From assembly GCF_024648825.1 (NCBI RefSeq), contig NZ_JANBBE010000009.1, forward strand, positions 186,001 through 250,000: DNA of 64,000 nt. Direction: 5' to 3'. The notes beneath the pieces were generated by a model. It was not told where the DNA came from. It did no database searches and saw only the letters and a list, made by a program, of their open reading frames with translations. The position numbers and the translations under genes are program-made. This DNA comes from Lentzea californiensis (GTDB taxonomy: Bacteria > Actinomycetota > Actinomycetes > Mycobacteriales > Pseudonocardiaceae). This document shows, piece by piece, positions 17,836 to 25,196 of this stretch. The stretch's first letter is position 1. Every line of letters starts with the position of its first letter.

Positions 17836-18632
17836 CGAGCGTGGAACTCGGCGATCTGCCGCCACATCGCGACGGGGTTGGAGTACATGGGGAGGTGCCC
17901 GCTGTGCGGGATCTCCGCCAGCTCCACCCCGTTCGCGTCGAGCAGCGGCAGGTACGAGAGGTTGGCGCACTGCTCGCCGTAGAGGTACATCCGCGGACAG
18001 GGCAGTGACACGAACTTCTGGAGCAGGTTCCCGTGGTCGGCCAGTTCGACCATCGAACGGAAGACGGTGGAGACGGCACCGCGGCGGACCTTGTTGGGAA
18101 GGTTCGCCGCGTACAGGCCGCCGCCGTAGCAGGGCGTCTCCCGGCTCCGTTCGGCCAGCCTGAAGAGGAAGTCGCCGGGATCGCGGTGGTTCAGCGCCTC
18201 CCTGCTCAGCACGCAGTCCTCGGGGGCGAGCACGCCCTTGATGTTGACGAAGCTCATCACCCGGCCAGGTTCCTTGTGCGCCAGCAGGAGCGCCGTGAGC
18301 GCGCCCGTCGAGTGCCCGACCACGTGGAACCGGCCGATGCCCGCGCGGTCGAGCACCGCCCGCGCGGTCTCCGCCAGGAACGGCAGGTCGACCTCTCCCA
18401 GGGCGGCGCACTCCGTGGCGCCCGCACCGGGTGCGTCGTAGGCGAGGAACGGGCGTCCGGCGAAGTCGTGCCGCTGGAGGACGTCGAGGTAGTCCTCCTT
18501 GCTCGTGCCGAATCCGTGCAGGAAGACGACAGGGGCGTCGACGCCCCCGCGGCGCACCGAAGCGACCTTGAGGTTCACCCCGTGGATGCGCAACGGGATC
18601 TGCTCGTGGACGACTCTGTCTGCCGATGACAT
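17805..18632 (-). CDS. Alpha/beta-hydrolase of unknown substrate
   Basis: Soluble alpha/beta-hydrolase, 275 residues, without signal peptide, so cytoplasmic. Seen: oxyanion motif FLHGFGTSK, nucleophile elbow VVGHSTGALT, and late His in PHSGHLPMY, with a candidate acid in the LYGEQ/LLDANG region. It has a lid-like middle with EDCVLSREALNHRD. No close named family recognised beyond esterase/lipase-like hydrolases. It is convergent with araA (31-bp overlap) and its upstream region carries an AraR-type operator at 18695-18708, so it may be co-induced by arabinose. A role in cleaving imported esterified arabinose or feruloyl-oligosaccharides is speculative. Confidence 0.7.
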   Translation of the reverse strand: MSSADRVVHEQIPLRIHGVNLKVASVRRGGVDAPVVFLHGFGTSKEDYLDVLQRHDFAGRPFLAYDAPGAGATECAALGEVDLPFLAETARAVLDRAGIGRFHVVGHSTGALTALLLAHKEPGRVMSFVNIKGVLAPEDCVLSREALNHRDPGDFLFRLAERSRETPCYGGGLYAANLPNKVRRGAVSTVFRSMVELADHGNLLQKFVSLPCPRMYLYGEQCANLSYLPLLDANGVELAEIPHSGHLPMYSNPVAMWRQIAEFHARQLIPSARRW

Positions 18633-18694
18633 GGCTGTTCCCCGGTTCTTCGCAGGTGCGGTACTGCGGAATGAGTCGAGAGCATGCCATCAGC

Positions 18695-18708
18695 TGTGAA
18701 CGCTCACA
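18695..18708. promoter_or_regulatory. AraR-type operator between hydrolase and duplicated-domain gene
   Basis: TGTGAACGCTCACA, a near-perfect palindrome of the window-wide family. A TTGAAC at 18714-18719 on the plus strand follows by 5 nt, so the site could control either or both divergent genes. Confidence 0.6.
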
Positions 18709-18787
18709 AGTGGTTGAACTTTTTGCTTTCCCGGTCCGTACTCCACTTGTGCCGGCACAAAACGTCCCCAAGTCGTGAGGTTCGAAT

Positions 18788-19555
18788 ATGTCGAGAGCGC
18801 ATGCACGACCGCAACGGAGCAAGCGGGTGCTCGTGGCCGGAGTCGCCGTCGCCGCGACGTTGACCGCGGTGACCGCGGCCGTCGCCTTCGCCGGCGGGGA
18901 GACCGTCACCGGTTCGATCGCGTGTCCGCAGCCGGTCGTTCCGGCAGTACCGGCCGCGGCGCAGGCCGAGGTCCAGCGAGAGCTGGCCAACCTCGACAAG
19001 CAGATAGCGGAGGCGAACAACCGGCTGCGCACGTCGGCCGGGGAAGGCGGGCCGAACTTCGTGCAGAACGCGATCCTCGGCCCGCTGGCGAGCAAGCGGG
19101 TCGCGGCGCTGAACCGCATCGAGACCGCCATCGGCAGGGTCGCGGAGAAGCCAGAGGGGCTGGAGAGGTTCGCGACCTGCGGGCTTGGCCAGGCGCCTGC
19201 CGTGTCCGCACCGGCGGCGACGACGCAACCGGCGTCGACGAGCGCTGACGCCGGCACCGGTTCGGCGGCCGGGCAGGTGATCGAATGCCCGCTTCCGGTG
19301 GTGCAGAACGTTCCCGCGGCCGCGCGCGCCGAGGTCGACCGCGAGCTCGCCAACCTCGGCAAGCAGCTGGCCGAGGCCAACGAACGGCTGCGCACGTCGG
19401 CCGGCCAGGGCGGGCCGAACTTCGTGCAGAACGCGATCCTCGGCCCGCTGGCCAGCAAGCGGAACGCGGCGCTGGACCGGATCGCGATCTCCATCGGCCG
19501 CGTGGGGGCGCGGCCTCAGGGACTGGAACGCTTCGCCACCTGCTCGCTCAAGTAA
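18788..19555 (+). CDS. Secreted protein of two identical-length repeats, unknown function
   Basis: I do not recognise this family. 255 residues: signal peptide (about 1-36, with AVAFAGG at its end), repeat 1 (44-131), Ala/Thr/Pro linker (132-163), repeat 2 (165-252), three-residue tail. The repeats align without any gap, offset by 121. Each begins with I-x-C-P, contains RELANL, a helix with AEAN-x-RLRTSAG, the invariant GGPNFVQNAILGPLASKR, and ends GLERFATC. One Cys at each end of a repeat suggests a disulphide closing a mostly helical unit. It sits under an AraR-type operator among arabinose/galactan genes and has its own hairpin terminator. It could bind polysaccharide or cell wall, or inhibit an enzyme; nothing in the sequence decides this. 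Confidence 0.75.
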   Translation: MSRAHARPQRSKRVLVAGVAVAATLTAVTAAVAFAGGETVTGSIACPQPVVPAVPAAAQAEVQRELANLDKQIAEANNRLRTSAGEGGPNFVQNAILGPLASKRVAALNRIETAIGRVAEKPEGLERFATCGLGQAPAVSAPAATTQPASTSADAGTGSAAGQVIECPLPVVQNVPAAARAEVDRELANLGKQLAEANERLRTSAGQGGPNFVQNAILGPLASKRNAALDRIAISIGRVGARPQGLERFATCSLK

Positions 19556-19614
19556 CTCTCCTCGGGGTTCGAGCGCGCGGGACCCGTCTCCTCGGGGGCG
19601 AGCGTTCCACGGGG

Positions 19615-19646
19615 CCTGCCGGGCGGACGCGCCTCTGCCCGGCAGG
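19615..19646 (+). terminator. Hairpin terminator after duplicated-domain gene
   Basis: Ten-base-pair GC-rich perfect stem (19615-19624 with 19637-19646), 60 nt after the stop and immediately before the next promoter. Confidence 0.5.
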
Positions 19647-19649
19647 ACC

Positions 19650-19690
19650 TTGACGCACGAGTAGGTTCTCGATAGATGTTAGCGTGAACA
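19650..19690 (+). promoter_or_regulatory. Promoter and operator of the GH30 gene
   Basis: TTGACG (19650-19655), 17-nt spacer, TAGATG (19673-19678). The operator TGTTAGCGTGAACA at 19677-19690 overlaps the -10 and start region, a repressing position. Confidence 0.6.
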
Positions 19691-19712
19691 TCGCGCGTTC
19701 AACGGAGAACCG

Positions 19713-21689
19713 ATGACCAGACTTCTTGCCCTGCTCGCCGTTTCGGCGCTCACGCTCTCCACCGCGGCCCCTGCGACGGCCGCCGTCGAGGCCGTCACGG
19801 TGAGACCGGATCCGACCTACCAGCAGGAGCCGTTCCAGGGCTGGGGCACGAGCCTGGTGTGGTTCGCCAACGCCACCGGTGGCTACCCGGACGAGATCCG
19901 CAACCAGCTGGCGGAACTGCTGTTCGGCGAGGACGGTCTCAACCTCAACATCGCGCGGTACAACATCGGGGGCGGCAACGCCCCGGACGTGCCGGAGTAC
20001 CTGCGCGCGGGCGCCGCGGTGCCCGGCTGGTGGAAGGCGCCCGCCGGCACCACCCGCACGGACACGGACTGGTGGAAGCCGGGCGATCCGCGCTTCTTCG
20101 ACGCCGACGCGGATCCGCGCCAGCGGTGGTGGGTCGACCGGATCAAGCAGGACGTGACCCGGTGGGAGTCGTTCAGCAACTCGCCGCCGTGGTTCCAGAC
20201 CGTCAGCGGGTACGTCTCCGGCGGCTTCGACCCGAACTCGGACCAGTTGCGCGAGGACCGGATCGGCGACTTCGCCGCCTACCTCGCCCAGGCCACCGCC
20301 GAACTGGAACGGGCCCACGGCATCAAGTTCGCGACGGTCGACCCGTTCAACGAGCCCAACACCTCCTACTGGCGCACGACTCTCGGCCCGGACGGCAACC
20401 CGACGGGCGGGCGCCAGGAGGGGGCCCACCTCGGGCCCGCCCTGCAGGCCAAGGTGGTGCCCGCGATGGCGCAGGCCTTGCGCGCGAACAGGCTGAAGGC
20501 CACGGTGTCCGCACCGGACGAGACCAACCCCGGCATCTTCGCCGAGGACTGGGCGGGCTATCCCGCCTCGGTGCGCGCGCAGGTCAGCCAGCTGAACGTG
20601 CACACCTACGGCACGGCACGCCGCACGTCTGCCCGTGACATCGCCAAGGGCGCGGACAAGCCGTTGTGGATGAGCGAGGTCGACGGGCACTGGGGATCCG
20701 GGCAGAGCTTCACCAGCATGGAACCGGGCCTCGGCATCGCCGAGCGGGTGATCGACGACCTGCGGGAGCTGGAACCGCGCGCCTGGCTGCTGTGGCAGGC
20801 GGTCGAGGACTACAACAACATGAAGCCCGGTGCCGAGTCCCCGGACGGCATGAACTGGGGCGTGATCCAGATCCCGTTCGACTGCGGGGCCCAGGACACG
20901 CTCGCGACCTGCCCTGCGCGCGTCAACACGAAGTTCCACGCGCTGCGCAACTTCACCCACTTCGTCAAGCCCGGCGACCGGCTGGTGAAGGTCAACACCA
21001 CGACCGACGTGGCGGCGGTGCGCAACACCGAGCTGAAGACCGTGGTGCACCTGAACAAGTCTGAGCAGGCGCAGTCCGTGACCCTGGACCTGTCGGCGTT
21101 CGGGTCGGTGCGGCAGAACGCTTCCGTCCGTCCGGTCGTGACGGACCAGCACGGCGCGTTGATGAAGGGCGCCGCCGTGCGCGTGAAGGACCGCAAGGTG
21201 ACGCTGTCCGTGCCGGCGAAGTCGGTCACCACGTTCGAGGTGAGCGGTGTCAGCGGGGTGAACCGCGCGGCGGCGCTGGGCGGGGAGTACCGGCTGACCG
21301 GCGTGCAGAGCAGCAAGTCGCTCGCGCCGTCGGGCACCTCGCTCATCCAGCGCACCACTGATCCGGCCGCGGCGAACCAGGTGTGGCGCGTGGACCGCCG
21401 GTCCGGCGGTTACGACAACCGCGCCCAGTTCTCCATCGTCAACGCCGCCACCGGCCAGCGGATCGCGGCGGGCGGCGGGAACGTCGTGCTGAGCTCCTCC
21501 GACGGCCCGGCCGCGAGGTGGGTGCTCTCGTCGACCGGGGACGGCACGTGGACCTTCGTCAACCAGGAGAACGGAAGTCTGCTCGACGTGGCCGGAGAGT
21601 CGCGTGAGGACGGTGCCAGAATTGGTTTGTACCAGGCGACTTCCGGTGCCAACCAGCGTTGGTCGATGGCGGCCGTTCCGCGCAGGTAG
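19713..21689 (+). CDS. GH30 endo-beta-1,6-galactanase-like enzyme with ricin-type CBM13
   Basis: Secreted GH30 glycosidase, 658 residues. Signal peptide 1-24; barrel beginning with FQGWGTSLVWFANA and NIARYNIGGGNAPD; acid/base Glu in DPFNEPN (near residue 214); nucleophile Glu in LWMSEVDGH (near 320); then the GH30 side beta-domain (about 415-515) and a C-terminal beta-trefoil (about 530-655) ending GANQRWSMA with QxW-type repeats. This layout matches GH30_5 endo-beta-1,6-galactanases of streptomycetes that act on arabinogalactan side chains after arabinose removal, which fits its AraR-type operator. Family firm; the 1,6-galactan specificity is from the architecture and FQGWGTSLVW-type N-terminus, not proven. 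Confidence 0.82.
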   Translation: MTRLLALLAVSALTLSTAAPATAAVEAVTVRPDPTYQQEPFQGWGTSLVWFANATGGYPDEIRNQLAELLFGEDGLNLNIARYNIGGGNAPDVPEYLRAGAAVPGWWKAPAGTTRTDTDWWKPGDPRFFDADADPRQRWWVDRIKQDVTRWESFSNSPPWFQTVSGYVSGGFDPNSDQLREDRIGDFAAYLAQATAELERAHGIKFATVDPFNEPNTSYWRTTLGPDGNPTGGRQEGAHLGPALQAKVVPAMAQALRANRLKATVSAPDETNPGIFAEDWAGYPASVRAQVSQLNVHTYGTARRTSARDIAKGADKPLWMSEVDGHWGSGQSFTSMEPGLGIAERVIDDLRELEPRAWLLWQAVEDYNNMKPGAESPDGMNWGVIQIPFDCGAQDTLATCPARVNTKFHALRNFTHFVKPGDRLVKVNTTTDVAAVRNTELKTVVHLNKSEQAQSVTLDLSAFGSVRQNASVRPVVTDQHGALMKGAAVRVKDRKVTLSVPAKSVTTFEVSGVSGVNRAAALGGEYRLTGVQSSKSLAPSGTSLIQRTTDPAAANQVWRVDRRSGGYDNRAQFSIVNAATGQRIAAGGGNVVLSSSDGPAARWVLSSTGDGTWTFVNQENGSLLDVAGESREDGARIGLYQATSGANQRWSMAAVPRR

Positions 21690-21767
21690 TCCACTCCGAA
21701 CGGTCGATTGCGCCGGGTCCGCGACCCTCTAAGGTTGTTGAGGGTTCAACGACAATTTGGGGTAGTG

Positions 21768-22691
21768 GTGGCGCGCAAGCACTGGCTCGTGGTTCTGGTC
21801 CTGCTCACCGGAGCCTGCACGGCAGAGCCGCCGTCACCGGCACCGTCCACCCGCACGCCCTGGAAACCGCCGTCCCTCGTCAACGAGGAGGCGCGGTACC
21901 AGGGCGTGCTGCACTTCGTGCGCGACGTGATCGACGGCCGGACCGTCGAACTGGCGGACGGCACGAAGACCCGCATCGCGCAGCTGGCGGAACCTCCGGC
22001 CTGCTGGTCCGAGGGCGCGCTGTCGTTCGCCAGGACGACGTTGCTCGCCACCGCCGTCCGCATCAGCCCCGTCGTCTCCGGCGACGTGAACCTGACGCTG
22101 GAGGACGGCACCGACTACGCGTTGCTCGCGGTGCGGCAAGGCGTGCTGCGGGCGCAAGGCGTCGACGGCGGAGCGCTGCTCACGGCGGAGTCCGAGGCAG
22201 CGGGGGCGAACAAGGGCCTGTGGGGTCCGCCCTGCGACGGTCTTGACGCGCCGCTGCCGCCTGCCACCACGGGTCTCCCGGCGCCGGGCACCACTTCGGT
22301 GCCGCCGCGGCCCGTTCCCACGACCACGGTGCCACCCCGTCCGGCACCCACGACGACGAAGCCGCCCGCACGGACGTGCGCGGTCGCTTACCGCATCTCC
22401 GGCCAGTGGCCGGGCGGCTTCCAGGCGAATGTGAGCGTGCGCAACACCGGTTCCACGTCCGTGAACGGCTGGACGCTGCGGTGGAGTTTCGCAAATGGTC
22501 AAACCGTCACGGAAATGTGGAACGCGAAAGCGCGGCAGTCCGGCGCGACCGTCAACGCGGCGAATGCCGACTACAACCCGCAGATCCAGCCGGGTGGTTC
22601 GGTGTCGATCGGGTTCAACGGCTCGGTGCGGGGAGGCAACTCAGTTCCCGGCGCCTTCAGCCTCAACGGCCAGTCCTGTTCGGTCGAGTGA
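21768..22691 (+). CDS. Lipoprotein: nuclease-fold (SNase-like) domain plus CBM2
   Basis: Cell-surface lipoprotein of 307 residues from GTG 21768 (GTG 21765 equally possible). Lipobox LLTGAC places the lipidated Cys near residue 17. Residues about 45-155 resemble the staphylococcal-nuclease/thermonuclease fold: FVRDVIDGRTVELADGTKTRI, then ALLAVRQGVLRAQGVDGGALLTAE and GANKGLW. The usual catalytic PE after the first strands reads EPPAC, and the second catalytic Arg before the VRQG segment is not evident, so nuclease activity is doubtful. A Pro/Thr-rich linker (about 160-200) precedes a CBM2 (CAVAYRIS to SCSVE). The combination would fix a non-catalytic OB-fold domain between cell surface and cellulose. 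Fold assignment is by pattern only. Confidence 0.65.
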   Translation: MARKHWLVVLVLLTGACTAEPPSPAPSTRTPWKPPSLVNEEARYQGVLHFVRDVIDGRTVELADGTKTRIAQLAEPPACWSEGALSFARTTLLATAVRISPVVSGDVNLTLEDGTDYALLAVRQGVLRAQGVDGGALLTAESEAAGANKGLWGPPCDGLDAPLPPATTGLPAPGTTSVPPRPVPTTTVPPRPAPTTTKPPARTCAVAYRISGQWPGGFQANVSVRNTGSTSVNGWTLRWSFANGQTVTEMWNAKARQSGATVNAANADYNPQIQPGGSVSIGFNGSVRGGNSVPGAFSLNGQSCSVE

Positions 22692-23675
22692 TCACGCGCT
22701 GTCCCGCACGACGAGCGCGGAGGGGTAGAACGTCGCCCCGGAGGTGTCACGGCGGTCGAGGACGGCCTGCGCCGCCGCGGCGGCGATGTCCTCCACCGGG
22801 TGTGTGGTCGTCGTGAGCGCGGGGCGGCTGAGCCCGGCGAACGCGATGTCGTCGAACCCGGCGACGGCCACGTCTCCCGGCACCCGGACGCCCAGCGCGT
22901 GAAGTCCGTCGAGGACACCCAGCGCGGTGAGGTCGCTGAGCGCGAACACCGCGTCGGTGTCGGGCCACCGCGCCATGATCTCGGTGGCGGCCTCGGCGCC
23001 GCGGGCGGCGGTGAAGTCACCGTGGACGATCCGGGGTTCGGCGCCGCTGTCGCGCAGCACCCGCCGGTAGGCGTCGACGGCGCGGTCGCAGCAGGGCAGC
23101 CAGGCCGGCCCGGTGACCATCGCGATCCGGTGCCTGCCGGTGCGCACGAGGTGCCGCACGACCCCGTCCGTGCCGGCGCGGTTGTCGACGTCGAACGACG
23201 GCACGTGCCGTGCGCCGACCCCGACCGCGGCGACCCGGCCGCGCAGGGTCCGCGGCACGCTCTCCAGCGCCGGTCGTGTCGGGTTCACCACCACCAGGCC
23301 GCCGAGCCCGCGCCCGTCGGCGAGCCGGGCGAGCGAGCCGGGGTCGTCCAGGGGCAGCCAGTGCAGGGAGACACCGACCTCGCGCTCGGCGGCGACGTGC
23401 GCCGCGGAGATCAGCACACGGCCGACGTAGGGGTCGTCGAGCACGGCGGCGGTGTGGCCGATGACGGCGATGGCGAGGCGAGTGCCGGTGCGGGTGACCA
23501 GCGCACGGGCGGAGGCGTCCGGCACGTACCCGAGCGCCGCCACGGCCGCGGTCACCCTGTCCCGTGCCCGCGGCGACGCGGGACCCTGGCCGGTGACCAC
23601 GCGCGAGGCGGTGGCCCGGGACACGCCTGCGGCCCGTGCCACGTCGTCGAGTGTCGCGGTGCGTTCTCCCGTCAT
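22692..23675 (-). CDS. LacI-family regulator, probable repressor of the adjacent MFS permease
   Basis: Transcription regulator of 327 residues. ATG 23675 is chosen because the helix-turn-helix LDDVARAAGVSRATASRVV begins ten residues later; the open frame extends to 23759 but across the operator. Effector-binding part includes LAIAVIGHTAAV, GLGGLVVVNPTRP and the conserved VAGFDDIAFAGLSRPALTTTTHP. Divergent from the MFS gene with a perfect 14-bp palindrome between them, so it likely represses itself and the transporter. It ends only four bases or so after the CBM2 lipoprotein gene on the other strand. Effector unknown. Confidence 0.85.
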   Translation of the reverse strand: MTGERTATLDDVARAAGVSRATASRVVTGQGPASPRARDRVTAAVAALGYVPDASARALVTRTGTRLAIAVIGHTAAVLDDPYVGRVLISAAHVAAEREVGVSLHWLPLDDPGSLARLADGRGLGGLVVVNPTRPALESVPRTLRGRVAAVGVGARHVPSFDVDNRAGTDGVVRHLVRTGRHRIAMVTGPAWLPCCDRAVDAYRRVLRDSGAEPRIVHGDFTAARGAEAATEIMARWPDTDAVFALSDLTALGVLDGLHALGVRVPGDVAVAGFDDIAFAGLSRPALTTTTHPVEDIAAAAAQAVLDRRDTSGATFYPSALVVRDSA

Positions 23676-23691
23676 CTCTGCAGTATTGCGG

Positions 23692-23705
23692 TGGAAGCGC
23701 TTCCA
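23692..23705. promoter_or_regulatory. Perfect palindrome operator for LacI-MFS pair
   Basis: TGGAAGCGCTTCCA, fully symmetric 14-mer with the central CG typical of LacI-family operators, 17 nt before the regulator start and 44 nt before the permease start. Confidence 0.75.
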
Positions 23706-23748
23706 TGTATGGGGTGGGTACTTCGTGTATCGAGAAAGGAGGACCGGG

Positions 23749-24921
23749 ATGTCGGTCACGGTGCCACGCAGTCAGGTCCGAGCCGCCGCCGCGGGGGTCG
23801 CGGTCACCTTCGGGCTGAACGGCGCGGCCGTGGCGACGTGGTTCGCCCGCGTGCCCGCCGCCCGTGACGCGCTGGGCCTCACACCGGGCGCGCTGGGGTT
23901 GCTGCTGCTGTCGATGTCCGTGGGCGCGTGCCTGGCGATGCTCACCGCGGGCGAGGTCACGCACCGGCTCAGGCCGAAGCGGACGGTCAGCCTGTCGGCG
24001 GTCACGGTCGCGCTGGGACTCGCGATCGCGGGCGTCGGCATCGGCGCCTACCCGTCGCCGGTCGTGACCGCGATCGGGATCTTCGTGCTCGGCTACGGCT
24101 CGGGCCTGTGCGACGTCGCGATGAACGTAGAAGCAGCGGAGGTGGAACGTGCCCTCGGCAAGACGGTGATGCCGCGCTTCCACGCCATGTGGAGCCTCGG
24201 CACGGTCGCCGCCGCGGGCCTGGCGTCGTTCGCGGCATGGGCGCTCCTGCCCGTCACCGCACACCTGGCCGTGGTGGCCGTCGTGGTCGCCGGCGGCACG
24301 CTGCTCGCCGCGCGCACGTACAGCCTGGCCGCTGAGGCGGAGCACGGCACCGGCAGCGGGGTCATGGCCGCGTGGCGCGAACCCCGCACGTTGCTGATCG
24401 GCCTGCTCGTGCTGGTGCTGGCGTTCACCGAGGGCACCGCGAACGACTGGGTCGCGGTGGCGTTCATCGACGGCTACGACGTCGACCCGGCCCTGGGCGC
24501 CCTCGTGTTCGGCGTGTTCGTCACGACGATGACGTTCGGCAGGATCTTCGGCACCATCGCACTGGACCGCTGGGGCCGAGTGTCCGCGGTCGTCCTGTCG
24601 ATGCTGCTCGCCGCCGCGGGCGTGACGCTGGCGGTGTTCGCCGGATCGTTCGGGCTGGCGGTCGCCGGCGTGGCCGTCTGGGGACTCGGGACCGCGCTGG
24701 GCTTCCCGGTGGGCATGAGCGCCGCCGCCGACGACCCCGACCGTGCCGCGGCCCGGGTCAGCGTCGTCGCGGTGATCGGGTACACCGCGTTCCTGGCGGG
24801 GCCGCCGCTCGTGGGGCTGCTCGGCAACCAGTCGGGGGTGTTGCGGGCCTTGCTGGTCGTGCCGTTCCTGCTGCTGCCCGCGCTGGTGCTGACGCCTTCG
24901 CTGCGGCAGCCCAAGGGCTGA
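23749..24921 (+). CDS. Major facilitator superfamily permease
   Basis: Membrane transporter, 390 residues, about twelve hydrophobic segments with short loops. Start ATG 23749 after a strong GAAAGGAGG site. Features: LGLTPGALGLLLLSMSVGA in helix 2 region, a basic loop HRLRPKRTV after it, DVAMNVEA in helix 4 and FHAMWSLGT, which are common in the YbjJ/FucP-like branch; the second half begins after MAAWREPRTL and contains FGRIFGTIALDRWGR. Substrate is not given by sequence; adjacency to a LacI regulator suggests a sugar or small carbohydrate, either import or efflux. A strong terminator follows. Confidence 0.85.
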   Translation: MSVTVPRSQVRAAAAGVAVTFGLNGAAVATWFARVPAARDALGLTPGALGLLLLSMSVGACLAMLTAGEVTHRLRPKRTVSLSAVTVALGLAIAGVGIGAYPSPVVTAIGIFVLGYGSGLCDVAMNVEAAEVERALGKTVMPRFHAMWSLGTVAAAGLASFAAWALLPVTAHLAVVAVVVAGGTLLAARTYSLAAEAEHGTGSGVMAAWREPRTLLIGLLVLVLAFTEGTANDWVAVAFIDGYDVDPALGALVFGVFVTTMTFGRIFGTIALDRWGRVSAVVLSMLLAAAGVTLAVFAGSFGLAVAGVAVWGLGTALGFPVGMSAAADDPDRAAARVSVVAVIGYTAFLAGPPLVGLLGNQSGVLRALLVVPFLLLPALVLTPSLRQPKG

Positions 24922-24943
24922 GGTTCTCCCGACCGTCGAAGAA

Positions 24944-24980
24944 ACGAACGCCGCGATCGACTTCCGATCGCGGCGTTCGT
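24944..24980. terminator. Strong hairpin terminator after MFS gene
   Basis: Sixteen-base-pair perfect stem (24944-24959 with 24965-24980) and 5-nt loop followed by a short T-containing tail. It separates the transporter from the pectin operon. Confidence 0.85.
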
Positions 24981-25030
24981 CTGTTTGCACCACACCGAGG
25001 GCGCAAGAACTGATCAACCGCTGATCCACC

Positions 25031-25080
25031 GGCACGACGTTCGACGGTATTCGATTCGAAGAATGGTCGAACGCCGTGCC
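25031..25080. promoter_or_regulatory. Nested inverted repeat upstream of pectin operon
   Basis: Fifteen-base arms (25031-25045 and 25066-25080, one mismatch) enclose a second repeat with the palindrome TTCGATTCGAA at 25050-25060. The TTCGAA core recurs between the two other pectate lyase genes, so this may be a pectin-specific operator. Confidence 0.5.
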
Positions 25081-25104
25081 GAATCGTCGAATGAATTCAC
25101 TTCG

Positions 25105-25133
25105 TTGACGCATGCCGGAAGCATTCGTAATAC
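25105..25133 (+). promoter_or_regulatory. Promoter of the pectin operon
   Basis: TTGACG (25105-25110), 17-nt spacer, TAATAC (25128-25133): a near-consensus SigA-type promoter 64 nt before the start codon. Confidence 0.65.
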
Positions 25134-25196
25134 TCGGTTCACGATCGTGGACCTTGTTCAAGAATGTGAATCCTCCTTTCCGAAGGGTATTCCGTC

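Noticed and set aside
17188..19494. Long minus-strand frame covering araA end, the hydrolase and the duplicated-domain gene
   Set aside because: Its repeats are only the antisense of the tandem domain; no start site or domain of its own.
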